From Thermococcus sp. (GTDB taxonomy: Archaea; Methanobacteriota_B; Thermococci; Thermococcales; Thermococcaceae): a stretch of 64,000 nt of DNA. Of this stretch, positions 29,225 to 38,148 are shown in pieces. The notes beneath the pieces are model-generated. The model made no database searches. It saw only the letters and a list, made by a program, of their open reading frames with translations, and was not told the origin of the DNA. The position numbers and the translations under genes are program-made. The stretch spans positions 135,826 through 199,825 of the forward strand of contig NZ_JALVUC010000025.1 in NCBI RefSeq assembly GCF_027023865.1, given 5' to 3'. The stretch's first letter is position 1, and the number at the start of each line of letters is the position of its first letter.

Positions 29225-30730
29225 TCACAGGTACTTCTCTTTCACCCACTTTACGAAGTAGTCCGGGTTCAGTTCCTCGCCGATGGCCTTCTTCAGGAGT
29301 TCCTTCGGCGGGTAGATGCTTCCCCAGCGGTGGATCCTCTCGCGGAGCCAGGCCTTTATCGGCTCGAACTCGGCTTTAGCAACCTTCTCCTCGAAGTCTG
29401 GGATGTCGCGCTTGATGTGGTAGTAATACTGGGCCGCGAGGAGGGTTCCGATGCTGTAGGTCGGGAAGTAACCAATGGTTCCGTGCGCCCAGTGGATGTC
29501 CTGGAGGATTCCTTCTGCGTAGGTCTTTGGCCTTATGCCCAAAAGACGCTCCATCTCCTCGTTCCAGAGTTCTGGCAGGTCTTTCGCCTTAACGCCCTCA
29601 TTGAGCATCATCCTCTCCAGCTTGAAGCGGAGGAGTATGTGGAAGTTGTAGGTAACGACATCTGCCTCCGTCCTAATGAAGTCGGGTCTGACTATGTTGA
29701 AGTAGAGGTAAACGTCCTCGGGTGTGTAGTTCCCCATGAACGGGAGGTTCTCCTTAAGCGTCGGGTAGATAAGCCCAGCGAACTCCCTTGACCTCCCTAT
29801 GATGTTCTCCCAGAAGCGGCTCTGGCTCTCGTGGATTCCGAGGGAAACGCCACCCACTATCGGGCTGAACATGAAGCGTTCATCCTGCTGGAGTTCGTAG
29901 AGTGAATGCCCGAACTCGTGAACCGTGCTGAGTATCGTCCTCCTGAAGTCGTAGCCCTCGTATCTGGTGGTTATCCTGACGTCGCGGATGCCAAACTCGG
30001 TCGTGAATGGGTGGGCTGAAACATCTAAGCGAGAGCGGACTCCGAGCGGGAAGCCGAACTTCTGGAGAATCCAGAGGTTTACACGCTCCATCTGCTCTTT
30101 CTCGTACTTCTCCTTCTCGAGCGGGTGCTCCCTGGGAACCTTACCCTCTTCCATTATCTTCTCGACGAGGGGCTTGAGTTCCTTTTCAAGCTTGTCGAAC
30201 ATCCTCTCGACTTCTTTGGTGGTAGTTCCTTCCTCGAACATGTCGAGAAGGGCATCGTAAGGCTCCTCTTCATAGCCGAGATAATCAGCGGCCCGCTTGG
30301 CCAAATCAATGATTCTGTCGAGCCAAGGTTCGAACTTGGAGTAGTCGTTACTCTTCTTCGCCTCCTCCCAAGCCTTAGTTGCCTGGCTGGTTACCTCGCT
30401 CATCTCCCTAAGGAACTCCGGCGGGAATGATCTGCTTATCCTTATGTCCCTGTCAAGGACGCGAACAACGCCGTGCTCGTACTCGTTGAGACCTTCGATT
30501 CCCTTTGCCTTCTCCACAAGCTCGACGAACTCGGGCCTAAGGAGAAACTCCTGACCCATAACCGAAAGCTCGCCCTGGGCAACGCTCCTCTCAAGGATGC
30601 CCTCCTTTGGCATGTTAACCTCCATATCCCAGCCAAGGACACTCTGGGCGTGGTTTATTGCCCATATCCTCCTGTACTTCTCAAGAATCGTTTTAATGGT
30701 CTCGTTCTGGAAAACCTGCTCCATTTCCAT
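29225..30730 (-). CDS. Carboxypeptidase Taq (M32 family)
   Basis: A 501-residue metallocarboxypeptidase. The zinc motif HEFGH is at about residues 271-275, with the conserved downstream GIHESQSRFWENIIGR block supplying the third zinc ligand (Glu). Family enzymes trim C-terminal residues from peptides and are typical of thermophiles. The start is MEMEQ at 30730 after GGAG; an upstream GTG is also in frame. A TATA box TTTAAAAG lies at about 30777-30784 on the minus strand. Confidence 0.95.
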   Translation of the reverse strand: MEMEQVFQNETIKTILEKYRRIWAINHAQSVLGWDMEVNMPKEGILERSVAQGELSVMGQEFLLRPEFVELVEKAKGIEGLNEYEHGVVRVLDRDIRISRSFPPEFLREMSEVTSQATKAWEEAKKSNDYSKFEPWLDRIIDLAKRAADYLGYEEEPYDALLDMFEEGTTTKEVERMFDKLEKELKPLVEKIMEEGKVPREHPLEKEKYEKEQMERVNLWILQKFGFPLGVRSRLDVSAHPFTTEFGIRDVRITTRYEGYDFRRTILSTVHEFGHSLYELQQDERFMFSPIVGGVSLGIHESQSRFWENIIGRSREFAGLIYPTLKENLPFMGNYTPEDVYLYFNIVRPDFIRTEADVVTYNFHILLRFKLERMMLNEGVKAKDLPELWNEEMERLLGIRPKTYAEGILQDIHWAHGTIGYFPTYSIGTLLAAQYYYHIKRDIPDFEEKVAKAEFEPIKAWLRERIHRWGSIYPPKELLKKAIGEELNPDYFVKWVKEKYL

Positions 30731-30881
30731 CACGCTCCTTTCCTTGGGTAACTCCGTTTTCTATTCGCAGAGAAACTTTTAAACCTTTTCGATGGACATC
30801 TAAACGGAGGATTAGAAACTTTTTACTACACCCTCAATCCGGGCAGTAGTTGGAAATGGGACAAAAGACTGCAATCAACCG

Positions 30882-31960
30882 TTACATTAATCTTTTCCTC
30901 AAGAGAAGGGCACTGAGAGTTATCAGAACTATAAACGCAGGTCCGCAGATGCTCTTTTTGGTGGGTATTGAAGTCGTGGTTGTGTTCGCGTGGAGTGAAG
31001 TGGTATTCCCTCCAGCAGTGCGTGATGACCATGTCGTGTTCACTAACCTAATTGAAGTGACCGTTTCATTCGTTTTCTCGCTGGTGTTCGTGATGTTAAG
31101 CGTGGCGTTCTCCGGAATGGTTGTTTGGGCTATAGTCTCATTCGAGGTGGCGTTTTCTGGAGTAACAACCGGTTTGCAGAACGTTACGTTAACGATTTTA
31201 ACGCTACTCGGAAACCAGAAGCCGGTTAAGTTCTCAGTCGCGTTGATGTAGAAGAGCGTCACGTTTTTCACTTGGCCATCCTTTTCAAGGAGGAAGTAAA
31301 CCGGGAGCTTTGAGTGGGGGGTATTGCCAGGAACGGTGGAACGCTCGTGGGTTTCGTGACGCTTGAATTAACCCCAACGAAGAAGTAGGCTTTAAAAGGC
31401 CCGTAGTCAGGAGAAGGCAAAAACTCCTTCGGAACTACGATTTTCCAACCGTTTATTGTCCCGCGGGTTCTCATTATCGGAATGTTGGGGGATGTGACGT
31501 TAGTCTGTTCAACGCAGGAGGTATTCAGATTGAGGTGGTAAACGTATTTTTTGTTAAAACTTTCAACGGTTTCTGGAGAGTATGCGGAAAAGCTTACGTT
31601 AACGAACCAAGAACCGTTGGCGTAGTAAACCCAGTTGAAGTAAACGTAAGTTATGTTTTTGGGGGCGTAAGGCGGCAGGGATGCCTCCAACGCGGGAGTA
31701 AAGTTGAGGAGGTAGAACACAGAGCCGGTGTAATAGAATAAGTAATCATATACTTCATAAACTGACATCCAGCAGTTTCCTTTCATGTCGCAGGTGGTTC
31801 CCGTGTTGTCGATTTCGGCATTGATTAATGCCGCTGTCCCGTTGGAGTAAACCTTGTAGCTGACAACGTAGAAGTAACCGTTGAGCTTTACAGAGTAAAC
31901 CGCCGAAGCAACCGGGGCAAAAAGAAGGAGGATTAAAAGAGGAATCACCATTCGGGACAT
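30882..31960 (-). pseudogene. CGP-CTERM surface protein split by a frameshift in a C6 tract
   Basis: Two overlapping frames form one protein. The first (31960-31268) has a Sec signal peptide and a Tyr/Asn-rich beta-like ectodomain. At the tract of six C residues (31315-31320, G on the plus strand) the frame must shift by one to continue TPHSKLPVYFLLEKDGQVK and the rest. This ends in a Thr/Asn-rich stalk and ICGPAFIVLITLSALLLRKR, a CGP-CTERM sorting signal. One missing C, or -1 slippage, reconciles them into about 359 residues. The second frame has no good start of its own. It may be phase-variable, slippage-decoded, or broken. Confidence 0.8.
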
Positions 31961-31984
31961 CTCCCCCTCACCACGTCCACAACC

Positions 31985-32200
31985 TTAGCGACCATCCTCG
32001 TACCCGTCCCCGGTGTAGTTGATTCTTTTACCTTCACCACCAAGGAAAACAACCCTGTCAAAACCCCTGTCCTTGAACCACTGAACTACCTCGTAGTAAG
32101 AAGTTGGCCCCCTTCCCCCAAGGGTCATCCTCGATTCATACCCCCAAGAGACCCATCCCACCGAACCCACCACAAACCAAACTTCGACATAAGGAATCAT
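31985..32200 (-). CDS. Small hypothetical protein, probably leaderless
   Basis: A 71-residue ORF from ATG 32200. It begins with a short hydrophobic stretch and continues with YEVVQWFKDRGFDRVVFLGG, which reads like genuine folded protein. The TATA box at 32224-32231 is about 27 bases upstream, so the transcript should start at the ATG. It ends 24 bases before the CGP-CTERM gene and probably shares its transcript. It could instead be the remnant of a larger gene. No family recognised. Confidence 0.45.
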   Translation of the reverse strand: MIPYVEVWFVVGSVGWVSWGYESRMTLGGRGPTSYYEVVQWFKDRGFDRVVFLGGEGKRINYTGDGYEDGR

Positions 32201-32228
32201 CAATTCTCAATAGTTAATTAGTGTATAA

Positions 32229-32255
32229 AAACCTATTGGTTAAACAAATAGGTTT
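32229..32255. promoter_or_regulatory. 27-bp near-perfect palindrome over the CGP-CTERM operon promoter
   Basis: Two 13-bp arms around a single central A, 12 of 13 pairs complementary: left AAACCTATTGGTT, right AACAAATAGGTTT. It overlaps the upstream edge (BRE/TATA) of the minus-strand promoter TTTTTATAC at 32224-32231. It is about 80 bp upstream of the plus-strand pfkB-type promoter. A dimeric repressor or activator site is the natural reading. Confidence 0.6.
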
Positions 32256-32333
32256 AAATCTGACTAAAAGTTCCAAAACAATCGAATTCAAGGAGAGTAA
32301 AGAATTACAATAGTCTAAACAACAACCGCTTGA

Positions 32334-32341
32334 CTTAAAAC
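32334..32341 (+). promoter_or_regulatory. TATA box of the PfkB kinase gene
   Basis: ACTTAAAAC lies 43-50 bases before ATG 32384. The leader carries GGAGGGG at 32370-32376. Confidence 0.45.
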
Positions 32342-32383
32342 TTGAAAGAACGTAAAGGCTGCAATTAATGGAGGGGCGATAAA

Positions 32384-33208
32384 ATGATCGAGCTAGTTGT
32401 CCTCGGTCACGTTTCGATAGATACAATAGTTTTTCCTGATGGAAGAAAACTAGACATGCCCGGCGGTGCCGCTGCGGCCGTTGCTACTTCCGCTTCACTG
32501 GCCGGTGCAAAGGTGGGATTGGTTACAAAGGTGGGCGAGGATTTCCCGAGGGAGTGGCTGGAGAAACTCGCCCAGTACGTTGACATAAGGGGCTTTCAAA
32601 TCCTGTCTGGAAGGACGATACACATCTGGGTGATCTATAGAGAAGATGGGAGCGTCGAGTCGCCCGTTGAGATGGGCGTTGCCGAGAGGATGGGTGAGAC
32701 GCCGATTCCGGAGGAATACCTGAACGCGAAGATCTTTCACATAGCTCCGATTCCACCGGAGGAACAGCTGAAGGTTATTAAGAGGCTCGAGGGGAAGAGG
32801 GTAAGCCTCGACTTCAACCCGACGTACATAGACGACTACCGGAGCAGGACGGACCTCGTGAGGGAGATCGTTTCCCGCGTTGAGGTGCTCTTCCCAAACG
32901 AGAGGGAGGCATTGATCATAACCGGAGCGGAGACGGTTGAGGAAGCCGCGGAGGTTCTCCACGAGTGGGGGGCAAAGCTCGTCGTGATAACGCGCGGTGA
33001 GAAGGGGGTTCTGCTCTACGATGGCGACTTTCACAACTTCTCCGCTCTCCCCGTAGAGGGCGACGTAGACCCCACCGGAGCTGGGGACGCCTTTGCAGGC
33101 GGCTTCCTCGCCGGTTACTCGCGCGGGAACCCGCTGGAGGAGTGTGTGAGGCTCGGTCTCGAAAGGGCGAGGGAGGTTCTAAAAAAGGAGGGCAGTTGGA
33201 GCATCTAA
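32384..33208 (+). CDS. PfkB-family sugar or nucleoside kinase
   Basis: A 274-residue ribokinase-fold enzyme. The Gly-rich substrate motif MPGGAAAAVATSASLAGAKVG is near residue 27, and the catalytic/anion-hole motif DPTGAGDAFAGGFLAGY near residue 229 carries the base Asp. Phosphoryl donor and acceptor cannot be read from sequence. In Thermococcus, PfkB relatives include nucleoside kinases and the ADP-dependent ribose-1-phosphate kinase of the pentose bisphosphate pathway. It converges on the MoxR operon with a 4-bp overlap. Confidence 0.88.
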   Translation: MIELVVLGHVSIDTIVFPDGRKLDMPGGAAAAVATSASLAGAKVGLVTKVGEDFPREWLEKLAQYVDIRGFQILSGRTIHIWVIYREDGSVESPVEMGVAERMGETPIPEEYLNAKIFHIAPIPPEEQLKVIKRLEGKRVSLDFNPTYIDDYRSRTDLVREIVSRVEVLFPNEREALIITGAETVEEAAEVLHEWGAKLVVITRGEKGVLLYDGDFHNFSALPVEGDVDPTGAGDAFAGGFLAGYSRGNPLEECVRLGLERAREVLKKEGSWSI

Positions 33209-33627
33209 TCCGTCGTCATCCTTAGGAAGAGGTAGAGGACGACGAGGAAGAGCGCCGCAACCCCCGTGACCTCCAGGCGGGGGGTAAAGCGGGCGAGAAA
33301 GACCATCAGAGTGTAGATGGGGAACGCCAGAAGTACCGCACCCAAGAGGATTAGGTAGTGCTCCTTGGGGGCACCCTTCCTGTCGAGGTATGCCATTTCA
33401 GCGGTCAACAGCGCCAGTGAGATAACACTCAAACCGTAGATGCCCCCTATTCTGTGGTAGATGAGGTAGAGCGAAACCGACAGGAAGAGAGCGAGACCCA
33501 TCGAGTACCACCGGAGGGCCAACAGGCCTATCGGGAGGAGGATGAGGGTCCAGAGGTTCAGCCCGGCCAGTATAGCAAAGAGCAGCGCAAGTGGAATAAG
33601 CGAGTAGAGGCGCCTTTTGAGCTTCAT
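33205..33627 (-). CDS. Membrane protein, last gene of the MoxR operon
   Basis: A 140-residue protein with about six closely spaced membrane segments. Its ATG overlaps the stop codon of the DUF58 gene (ATGA), so it belongs to the MoxR-DUF58 operon. No family recognised. Confidence 0.75.
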   Translation of the reverse strand: MKLKRRLYSLIPLALLFAILAGLNLWTLILLPIGLLALRWYSMGLALFLSVSLYLIYHRIGGIYGLSVISLALLTAEMAYLDRKGAPKEHYLILLGAVLLAFPIYTLMVFLARFTPRLEVTGVAALFLVVLYLFLRMTTD

Positions 33628-34922
33628 GGGCCAACCACCTCCGCCATGGCAACCTTGAGGGGCTTCCCCACGTCCCAGTCAACCACCACCCCATAGGAAG
33701 ACATTTTCCTGAGAAGGGCCTTCCGCTCCAGTTTGAGGAGCCTTAATGCAATCTCTTCCTCACGGCTCTTCGGCTCAACGGCGGTGTAGGGATTCGGGCT
33801 TATCACGACGACGTTGTAGCCGAAGGAAGCCATTGTCTTGAGGGCCTTCCTGCTTTCCTCCGTCAGAAGGGGTGAGAGGTAAACCAGCTGCGCCCTCGGT
33901 GGGAAGTGGGAGCGTATGAGGTGCTCAACCTGGTAGGCTATCATGTTGTTCTTATCGGGTTTTGCAGTGCTCAGGAAGTCTATGCACTTGAAGAAGTGTC
34001 TCTTGCCGTAGTCAGGCCTTACCCAGAGGGGAACATCTTCAGCCAAGAGAAGGCCGAAGCTCGTGCCGTCGTTCAGGGCGTTGAGCATCAACGATGCCGC
34101 GGCCCTTATGAGGTGGTCGAACACAAGCTCCCCACGGTAGGACGCGTCGACGATGAAGACGACGTCCACCTTTCTCTCACTTTCGTACTCATTGACCATT
34201 ACCCTCCCGGTTCTCGCGGTCGCCTTCCAGTTGATTATCCTGAGCGGATCACCCGGTTGATACTCCCTTATCGCGTGGAACTCAACGCCCTCACCGACCC
34301 TCGGTGATGGAAGGGCACCAACGGTTATCTTGGTTCCCCTTGTAGAGTAGGGAGTGGGAACATCCTCTATAGCGGGAACGCCGATCACCTCGGTGTAAAG
34401 GTCAATCCGTTCCGTAAAGTGGAAGAGGCCGAAGGGGTCGAGGTAGCTTAGCTCGACCCAGTTAAACTCGTGAACCCCGCGCTTCACCCTGATCGTGTAG
34501 CGAAGGCTCTTGGATTCACCCTTGGAGAGCGAGATGAGCCACTCCCTCCTTCCGGAGGTGAGGCCAAGGCCTTCCGGAAGGTCGTCTCTTACCCTAAGAC
34601 CCACGATGCGCTCTTCAGAGCTTATCCTCAGGATTACCTCGACCTCGCTCCCCTCAAGGAAGCGGTTGTGGGGAAGAATTCTCTCAACCTCGACCCTGAT
34701 CCGCGGCTTGAAGAAGAAGACCGCCGTGAAGAGGGGCAGGAGGAGGGGAAGAACCAGGTAGGCGAGAGACCAGCGGACCATGAGGAAATCCACGACTACG
34801 ATTCCCCATATCGTAACGAGCAGGCCCCACGCTTTTCCGGTGGGAACCATCCTGCCTTCAAGCTCGACCTTTTTCTCGCGGCGGTTGGGGTCGTAAGGAA
34901 AGGTGATGGAAAGCTGCTGCAC
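33624..34922 (-). CDS. DUF58 protein (MoxR-associated)
   Basis: A 432-residue protein. Two N-terminal membrane helices (about residues 33-70) are followed by a beta-rich domain and the DUF58 core, including GEGVEFHAIREYQPGDPLRIINWKATART, the family signature, near residue 213. The C-terminal part is vWA-like (VDVVFIVDASYRGE). DUF58 proteins accompany MoxR ATPases and are thought to help assemble or mature surface or metal-containing complexes. The GTG start follows AGGTGAGG. Confidence 0.9.
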   Translation of the reverse strand: MQQLSITFPYDPNRREKKVELEGRMVPTGKAWGLLVTIWGIVVVDFLMVRWSLAYLVLPLLLPLFTAVFFFKPRIRVEVERILPHNRFLEGSEVEVILRISSEERIVGLRVRDDLPEGLGLTSGRREWLISLSKGESKSLRYTIRVKRGVHEFNWVELSYLDPFGLFHFTERIDLYTEVIGVPAIEDVPTPYSTRGTKITVGALPSPRVGEGVEFHAIREYQPGDPLRIINWKATARTGRVMVNEYESERKVDVVFIVDASYRGELVFDHLIRAAASLMLNALNDGTSFGLLLAEDVPLWVRPDYGKRHFFKCIDFLSTAKPDKNNMIAYQVEHLIRSHFPPRAQLVYLSPLLTEESRKALKTMASFGYNVVVISPNPYTAVEPKSREEEIALRLLKLERKALLRKMSSYGVVVDWDVGKPLKVAMAEVVGP

Positions 34923-34938
34923 TCAACCTCACCTGATC

Positions 34939-35892
34939 TCACTCGAATTTGGGAACAGGAACCTTTTCGAGGAGTTTCTCCATTATCCTCTCGGGGCTGA
35001 CCTTTGTGTACCAGAGCTCCCTCTTTAGGATGAGCCTGTGGCTCAAAGCCGGAACTGCAACGGCCTTGACGTCGTCCGGGATAATGTAGTCCCTGCCCTC
35101 GAGTGCCGCGTACGCCCGGGAGAGCTTCAAAAGGGCCAGGGAACCCCTCGGAGAGGCACCTATCTCGACCTCCCTCTTGTCCTCCCTCGTGGCTGTCACG
35201 ATATCGGTTATGTACTCCAGTATGGCGTCGCTGACGTAGACGTCCTCTATCGTTTGCTGCATCTCAACGACCTCTTCCTCGCTCAACATCCTTTTAACGT
35301 CCGCTTCCTCCTTCTTCCTCGCCATTCTCCTGCGGAGTATCTCCACCTCCTCACCCTTAGTGGGGTAGCCAACGCGGAGCCTGACGAGAAAGCGATCGAG
35401 CTGGGCTTCCGGCAGGGGATATGTCCCCTCCTGCTCTATGGGGTTCTGGGTGGCTATGACGATGAAAGGCGTTGGAAGGGCGTAGGTGTTTCCCTCAACC
35501 GTTACCTGCCTCTCCTGCATGGCCTCAAGCAGGGCCGACTGCGTCTTCGGCGGGGCACGGTTTATCTCGTCCGCGAGGAGGAAGTTGGTGAAGACAGGCC
35601 CCCGTCTGAACTCAAACTCCAGCGATTTCTGGTTGAAGACCGAAACGCCGAGGATGTCGCTTGGCAGGAGGTCGGGCGTGAACTGGACGCGCGTGAACCG
35701 CACTCCCATTGCGCTCGCAAAGCTCTTTGCCATCAGCGTCTTGGCCAGCCCAGGCAGGTCCTCAAGCAGGATGTGGCCGTTGGCCAGGATCGTCGTCAGC
35801 ATGAGCTTCAGCACGTTCTCCTTTCCGACTATCACTTTGCTAACCTCGTTCAAGACGGCGGTTCCCTTCTCGTGTATCTCCTCAATCTTCAT
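34939..35892 (-). CDS. MoxR-family AAA+ ATPase
   Basis: A 317-residue AAA+ protein. Walker A is GLAKT (DLPGLAKTLMAKSFA, near residue 50), Walker B FLLADEINRAPPKTQSALLEAMQE near residue 103, sensor 1 FIVIATQNPIEQEGTYPLPEAQLDRF, and a sensor 2/lid region follows. MoxR proteins act as chaperones for the products of neighbouring genes. It overlaps the end of the upstream gene by 11 bases. Confidence 0.95.
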   Translation of the reverse strand: MKIEEIHEKGTAVLNEVSKVIVGKENVLKLMLTTILANGHILLEDLPGLAKTLMAKSFASAMGVRFTRVQFTPDLLPSDILGVSVFNQKSLEFEFRRGPVFTNFLLADEINRAPPKTQSALLEAMQERQVTVEGNTYALPTPFIVIATQNPIEQEGTYPLPEAQLDRFLVRLRVGYPTKGEEVEILRRRMARKKEEADVKRMLSEEEVVEMQQTIEDVYVSDAILEYITDIVTATREDKREVEIGASPRGSLALLKLSRAYAALEGRDYIIPDDVKAVAVPALSHRLILKRELWYTKVSPERIMEKLLEKVPVPKFE

Positions 35893-36313
35893 TCAGATCA
35901 TCCTCCACAATCTTAAGTGCCCTCTCAAGGTTGTCCAGGAAGTCCCCCTCAGAGAGGAGGGCCTTTAAAGCCCCGTTAGGCTCGTTCATTAGGGATTGAA
36001 AAGTTGAACCGTAATCGTCCGAGAGAGTGGCATATATCCCCGCTATCTGCTCCGCAACGAGGGAGCGGGCCACCTTCCCGGTTTTGGCTTTCTTTATCAG
36101 CGTCACGGTGCGTTCAATGTCCGTCTTTACTTCAGTCTGAGCCGAGCGGCCCAGCCGAGGGATAACCCCAGCCATATCCATGTTGAAGAGGATAACGCCA
36201 AACAGGATGCCAATTGAAAGTACAGCAAGCCAGCGGGCAACGTAGGGGGCGGGGAATATCGCAAGTGCTACAAGGAGAGCCACTATGACCGCTATGCCCA
36301 GGTTAGTCCTCAT
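35882..36313 (-). CDS. Membrane protein of the MoxR operon
   Basis: A 143-residue protein: two N-terminal membrane helices (about residues 5-45) and a cytoplasmic helical domain. ATG 36313 has GGGGTG nine bases upstream and overlaps the end of the DUF4129 gene by 11 bases. No family recognised; its position suggests a partner of MoxR and DUF58. Confidence 0.75.
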   Translation of the reverse strand: MRTNLGIAVIVALLVALAIFPAPYVARWLAVLSIGILFGVILFNMDMAGVIPRLGRSAQTEVKTDIERTVTLIKKAKTGKVARSLVAEQIAGIYATLSDDYGSTFQSLMNEPNGALKALLSEGDFLDNLERALKIVEDDLNED

Positions 36314-37163
36314 CGATAACACCCCTCATCCTCCGGTACACTTCAAGTGCTCTCTTCGCGTCCTCCCAGGTGACTCTCTCGGGCGCGTACTTCGCCTTCT
36401 CGAAGAGCCTCGTTAGAGTTGTGAAAGCCTTTCTGAAGATGTTAACGTGCTCAACGTGCTCCCAGTGAGTCCAGCTCTCACTATAGGGGATTCCAAGCAC
36501 CTCAAGCCAGAGAACGGCGTTCTTGTATATCCCAACCACAGCCTCCTTCGGGTCGGAGAAGGCATCCAAACCGAGTTCTTCGACTTTCCTGTCGAACTTC
36601 AGGGCTTTTTCGCGCATCTCCTTTCTCTTCCGCTTTTTGAGTGCATCGCGGTAGTATACCACACCGAAGTAGATGAAACCCAGCGCTATAATGATGAAAC
36701 CTGTGTAGAGCAGGTAGTCCGGTGGAATAGAACCCGTAGCGGTGGTGTTCGTAACATTCCCGAAACCGTGGGCGTTCAGGGGGTGATAGTTGGCTAGAGC
36801 AGTTCCGTTTGTGATGTTGGAGGTGTTGTTCAGGATTATGGTTATGTGCTCCCCTTTCTGACGGGAGGCAAAGAAGTAAAGCGCAACTATTCCTCCAACC
36901 AGCATCAGGAGCCAGCCAAGGGTATAGTTCCCATCAGTGTTTACGATGCGCTTGTGGGGAATGTCGCGCCAGCTCATAAGAACGAGCGCGGCCACGATGA
37001 GGCCTATGACATCGAGGACGAAAAGCCCCTTGGTGATCGTCCACATAGATGTTCCAAGAGGATGCTTCTCAAGCTGCCCAGTCTCCGCACTGTAATTCAT
37101 CAGGAGAGTCATGAATGCGATAACAAGTCCGAACAGTGTTGCTATCTTAACCCTGATGGACAT
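36303..37163 (-). CDS. DUF4129-domain membrane protein
   Basis: A 286-residue protein, first in the MoxR operon. It has membrane helices near residues 7-25, 43-63, 82-100 and 150-172, with an Asn/Thr-rich extracytoplasmic loop bearing several NxT/S sequons between the third and fourth. A cytoplasmic DUF4129-like C-terminus follows, with YKNAVLWLEVLGIPYSESWTHWEH. DUF4129 is frequently found with MoxR, DUF58 and transglutaminases; no transglutaminase is present here. Confidence 0.8.
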   Translation of the reverse strand: MSIRVKIATLFGLVIAFMTLLMNYSAETGQLEKHPLGTSMWTITKGLFVLDVIGLIVAALVLMSWRDIPHKRIVNTDGNYTLGWLLMLVGGIVALYFFASRQKGEHITIILNNTSNITNGTALANYHPLNAHGFGNVTNTTATGSIPPDYLLYTGFIIIALGFIYFGVVYYRDALKKRKRKEMREKALKFDRKVEELGLDAFSDPKEAVVGIYKNAVLWLEVLGIPYSESWTHWEHVEHVNIFRKAFTTLTRLFEKAKYAPERVTWEDAKRALEVYRRMRGVIDED

Positions 37164-37230
37164 TTCTACCGAGTGATGTACTCAGGTCAGCTTTAAAAGC
37201 TTTTACCCCTAAGTAAAAGAGGTGATAAAA

Positions 37231-37725
37231 ATGGAGAGGATGCCGAGGCTTTACGTTGAGGGAAGCGCGGAGGAGTGTGTTGAAGGCGGGAAGGCCAAAA
37301 GTGAGTGCGTCATTCTCCAGGGAAACGTCGAGGTATGGCTTGAGAGTGGAGGGGACGTTCCCGAGTGTATAAACCTTGAGACTGCGGAGTTCCTTGTGAA
37401 GGAAGTCTACGACCGCTTTTACCAGTACGTTGACGGTTCAACGGGCAGAATGAAGGCCGACGCGGTTCTCGTCCTCCCGGATGGAAGAACCAGGATATAT
37501 CTCAGAAAAGGCGATGGGCTTCTCCTCCTCCCGGTAGAAGGTTACACCAAGACGATAATAGCGAACGTTGGCAACCGCGTCAGGAAAGGGGATGCCTTCG
37601 CGGCAGTAACAACCAAGAAGGGGGAAGTCCACTACCTCAAGCCGCCAAAGAGCGGAACGGTGGTGTTCATAGACGAGATAACCCAGAGACCGCACTACGT
37701 TTATTACATCCTCCCCGAGGAGTGA
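37231..37725 (+). CDS. DUF2118 protein (biotinyl-lipoyl-like fold)
   Basis: A 164-residue protein resembling archaeal DUF2118. The C-terminal half has the hammerhead pattern GNRVRKGDAFAAVTTKKGEVHYLKPPKSGTVVFI of biotin/lipoyl carriers, but the usual modified lysine motif (MKM) is absent. GAGGTGAT precedes ATG 37231. Role unknown. Confidence 0.75.
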   Translation: MERMPRLYVEGSAEECVEGGKAKSECVILQGNVEVWLESGGDVPECINLETAEFLVKEVYDRFYQYVDGSTGRMKADAVLVLPDGRTRIYLRKGDGLLLLPVEGYTKTIIANVGNRVRKGDAFAAVTTKKGEVHYLKPPKSGTVVFIDEITQRPHYVYYILPEE

Positions 37726-38016
37726 TCACTCCATCCCCTCCATCATGGCGTCTATACTCGATCGTATGGCCAGTTTTATCCCCTTTTCCTTATCCATGCC
37801 TTTAAGAGTTCGAGTGTTGTTGGGGCTCGTTATTATAAGCGACCACCGGTACACGTCGTCCTTCAGCGGGCTACTCTGGAACATCGCTATAAACCTCTTT
37901 TTCCCCGCTGACACTTCCACTATCTCAACGTCCGTTTCCCCGAGCTTCGACCGGTAGACTTCCTTAACATCGAGGTTTCCGTACTCCCCTTGGAGCATCT
38001 CAGAAAAATATCCCAT
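37726..38016 (-). CDS. Small conserved hypothetical protein
   Basis: A 96-residue soluble protein with an alternating beta pattern and a C-terminal helix; no motif recognised. GGGTGAT precedes ATG 38016. The TATA-like TTAATATACTATAAA lies at about 38040-38055 on the minus strand. Its stop directly abuts the convergent DUF2118 gene. Confidence 0.65.
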   Translation of the reverse strand: MGYFSEMLQGEYGNLDVKEVYRSKLGETDVEIVEVSAGKKRFIAMFQSSPLKDDVYRWSLIITSPNNTRTLKGMDKEKGIKLAIRSSIDAMMEGME

Positions 38017-38148
38017 ATTATCACCCACATCAACTTGAACTTTATAGTATATTAACTTTTCCGCTCTTCCCACGTATGTTTCACGATGGCCAAAACTTTA
38101 TAAGAGGGCCGGGCAACTCCAACCGAGGAAGTTTTGGAGTTGAAGAAA

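Noticed and set aside
35038-35916. 292-residue plus-strand frame opposite the MoxR gene
   Set aside because: Antisense to an intact AAA+ ATPase with conserved motifs; composition (Arg, Gln, Val-rich) is that of a shadow frame.
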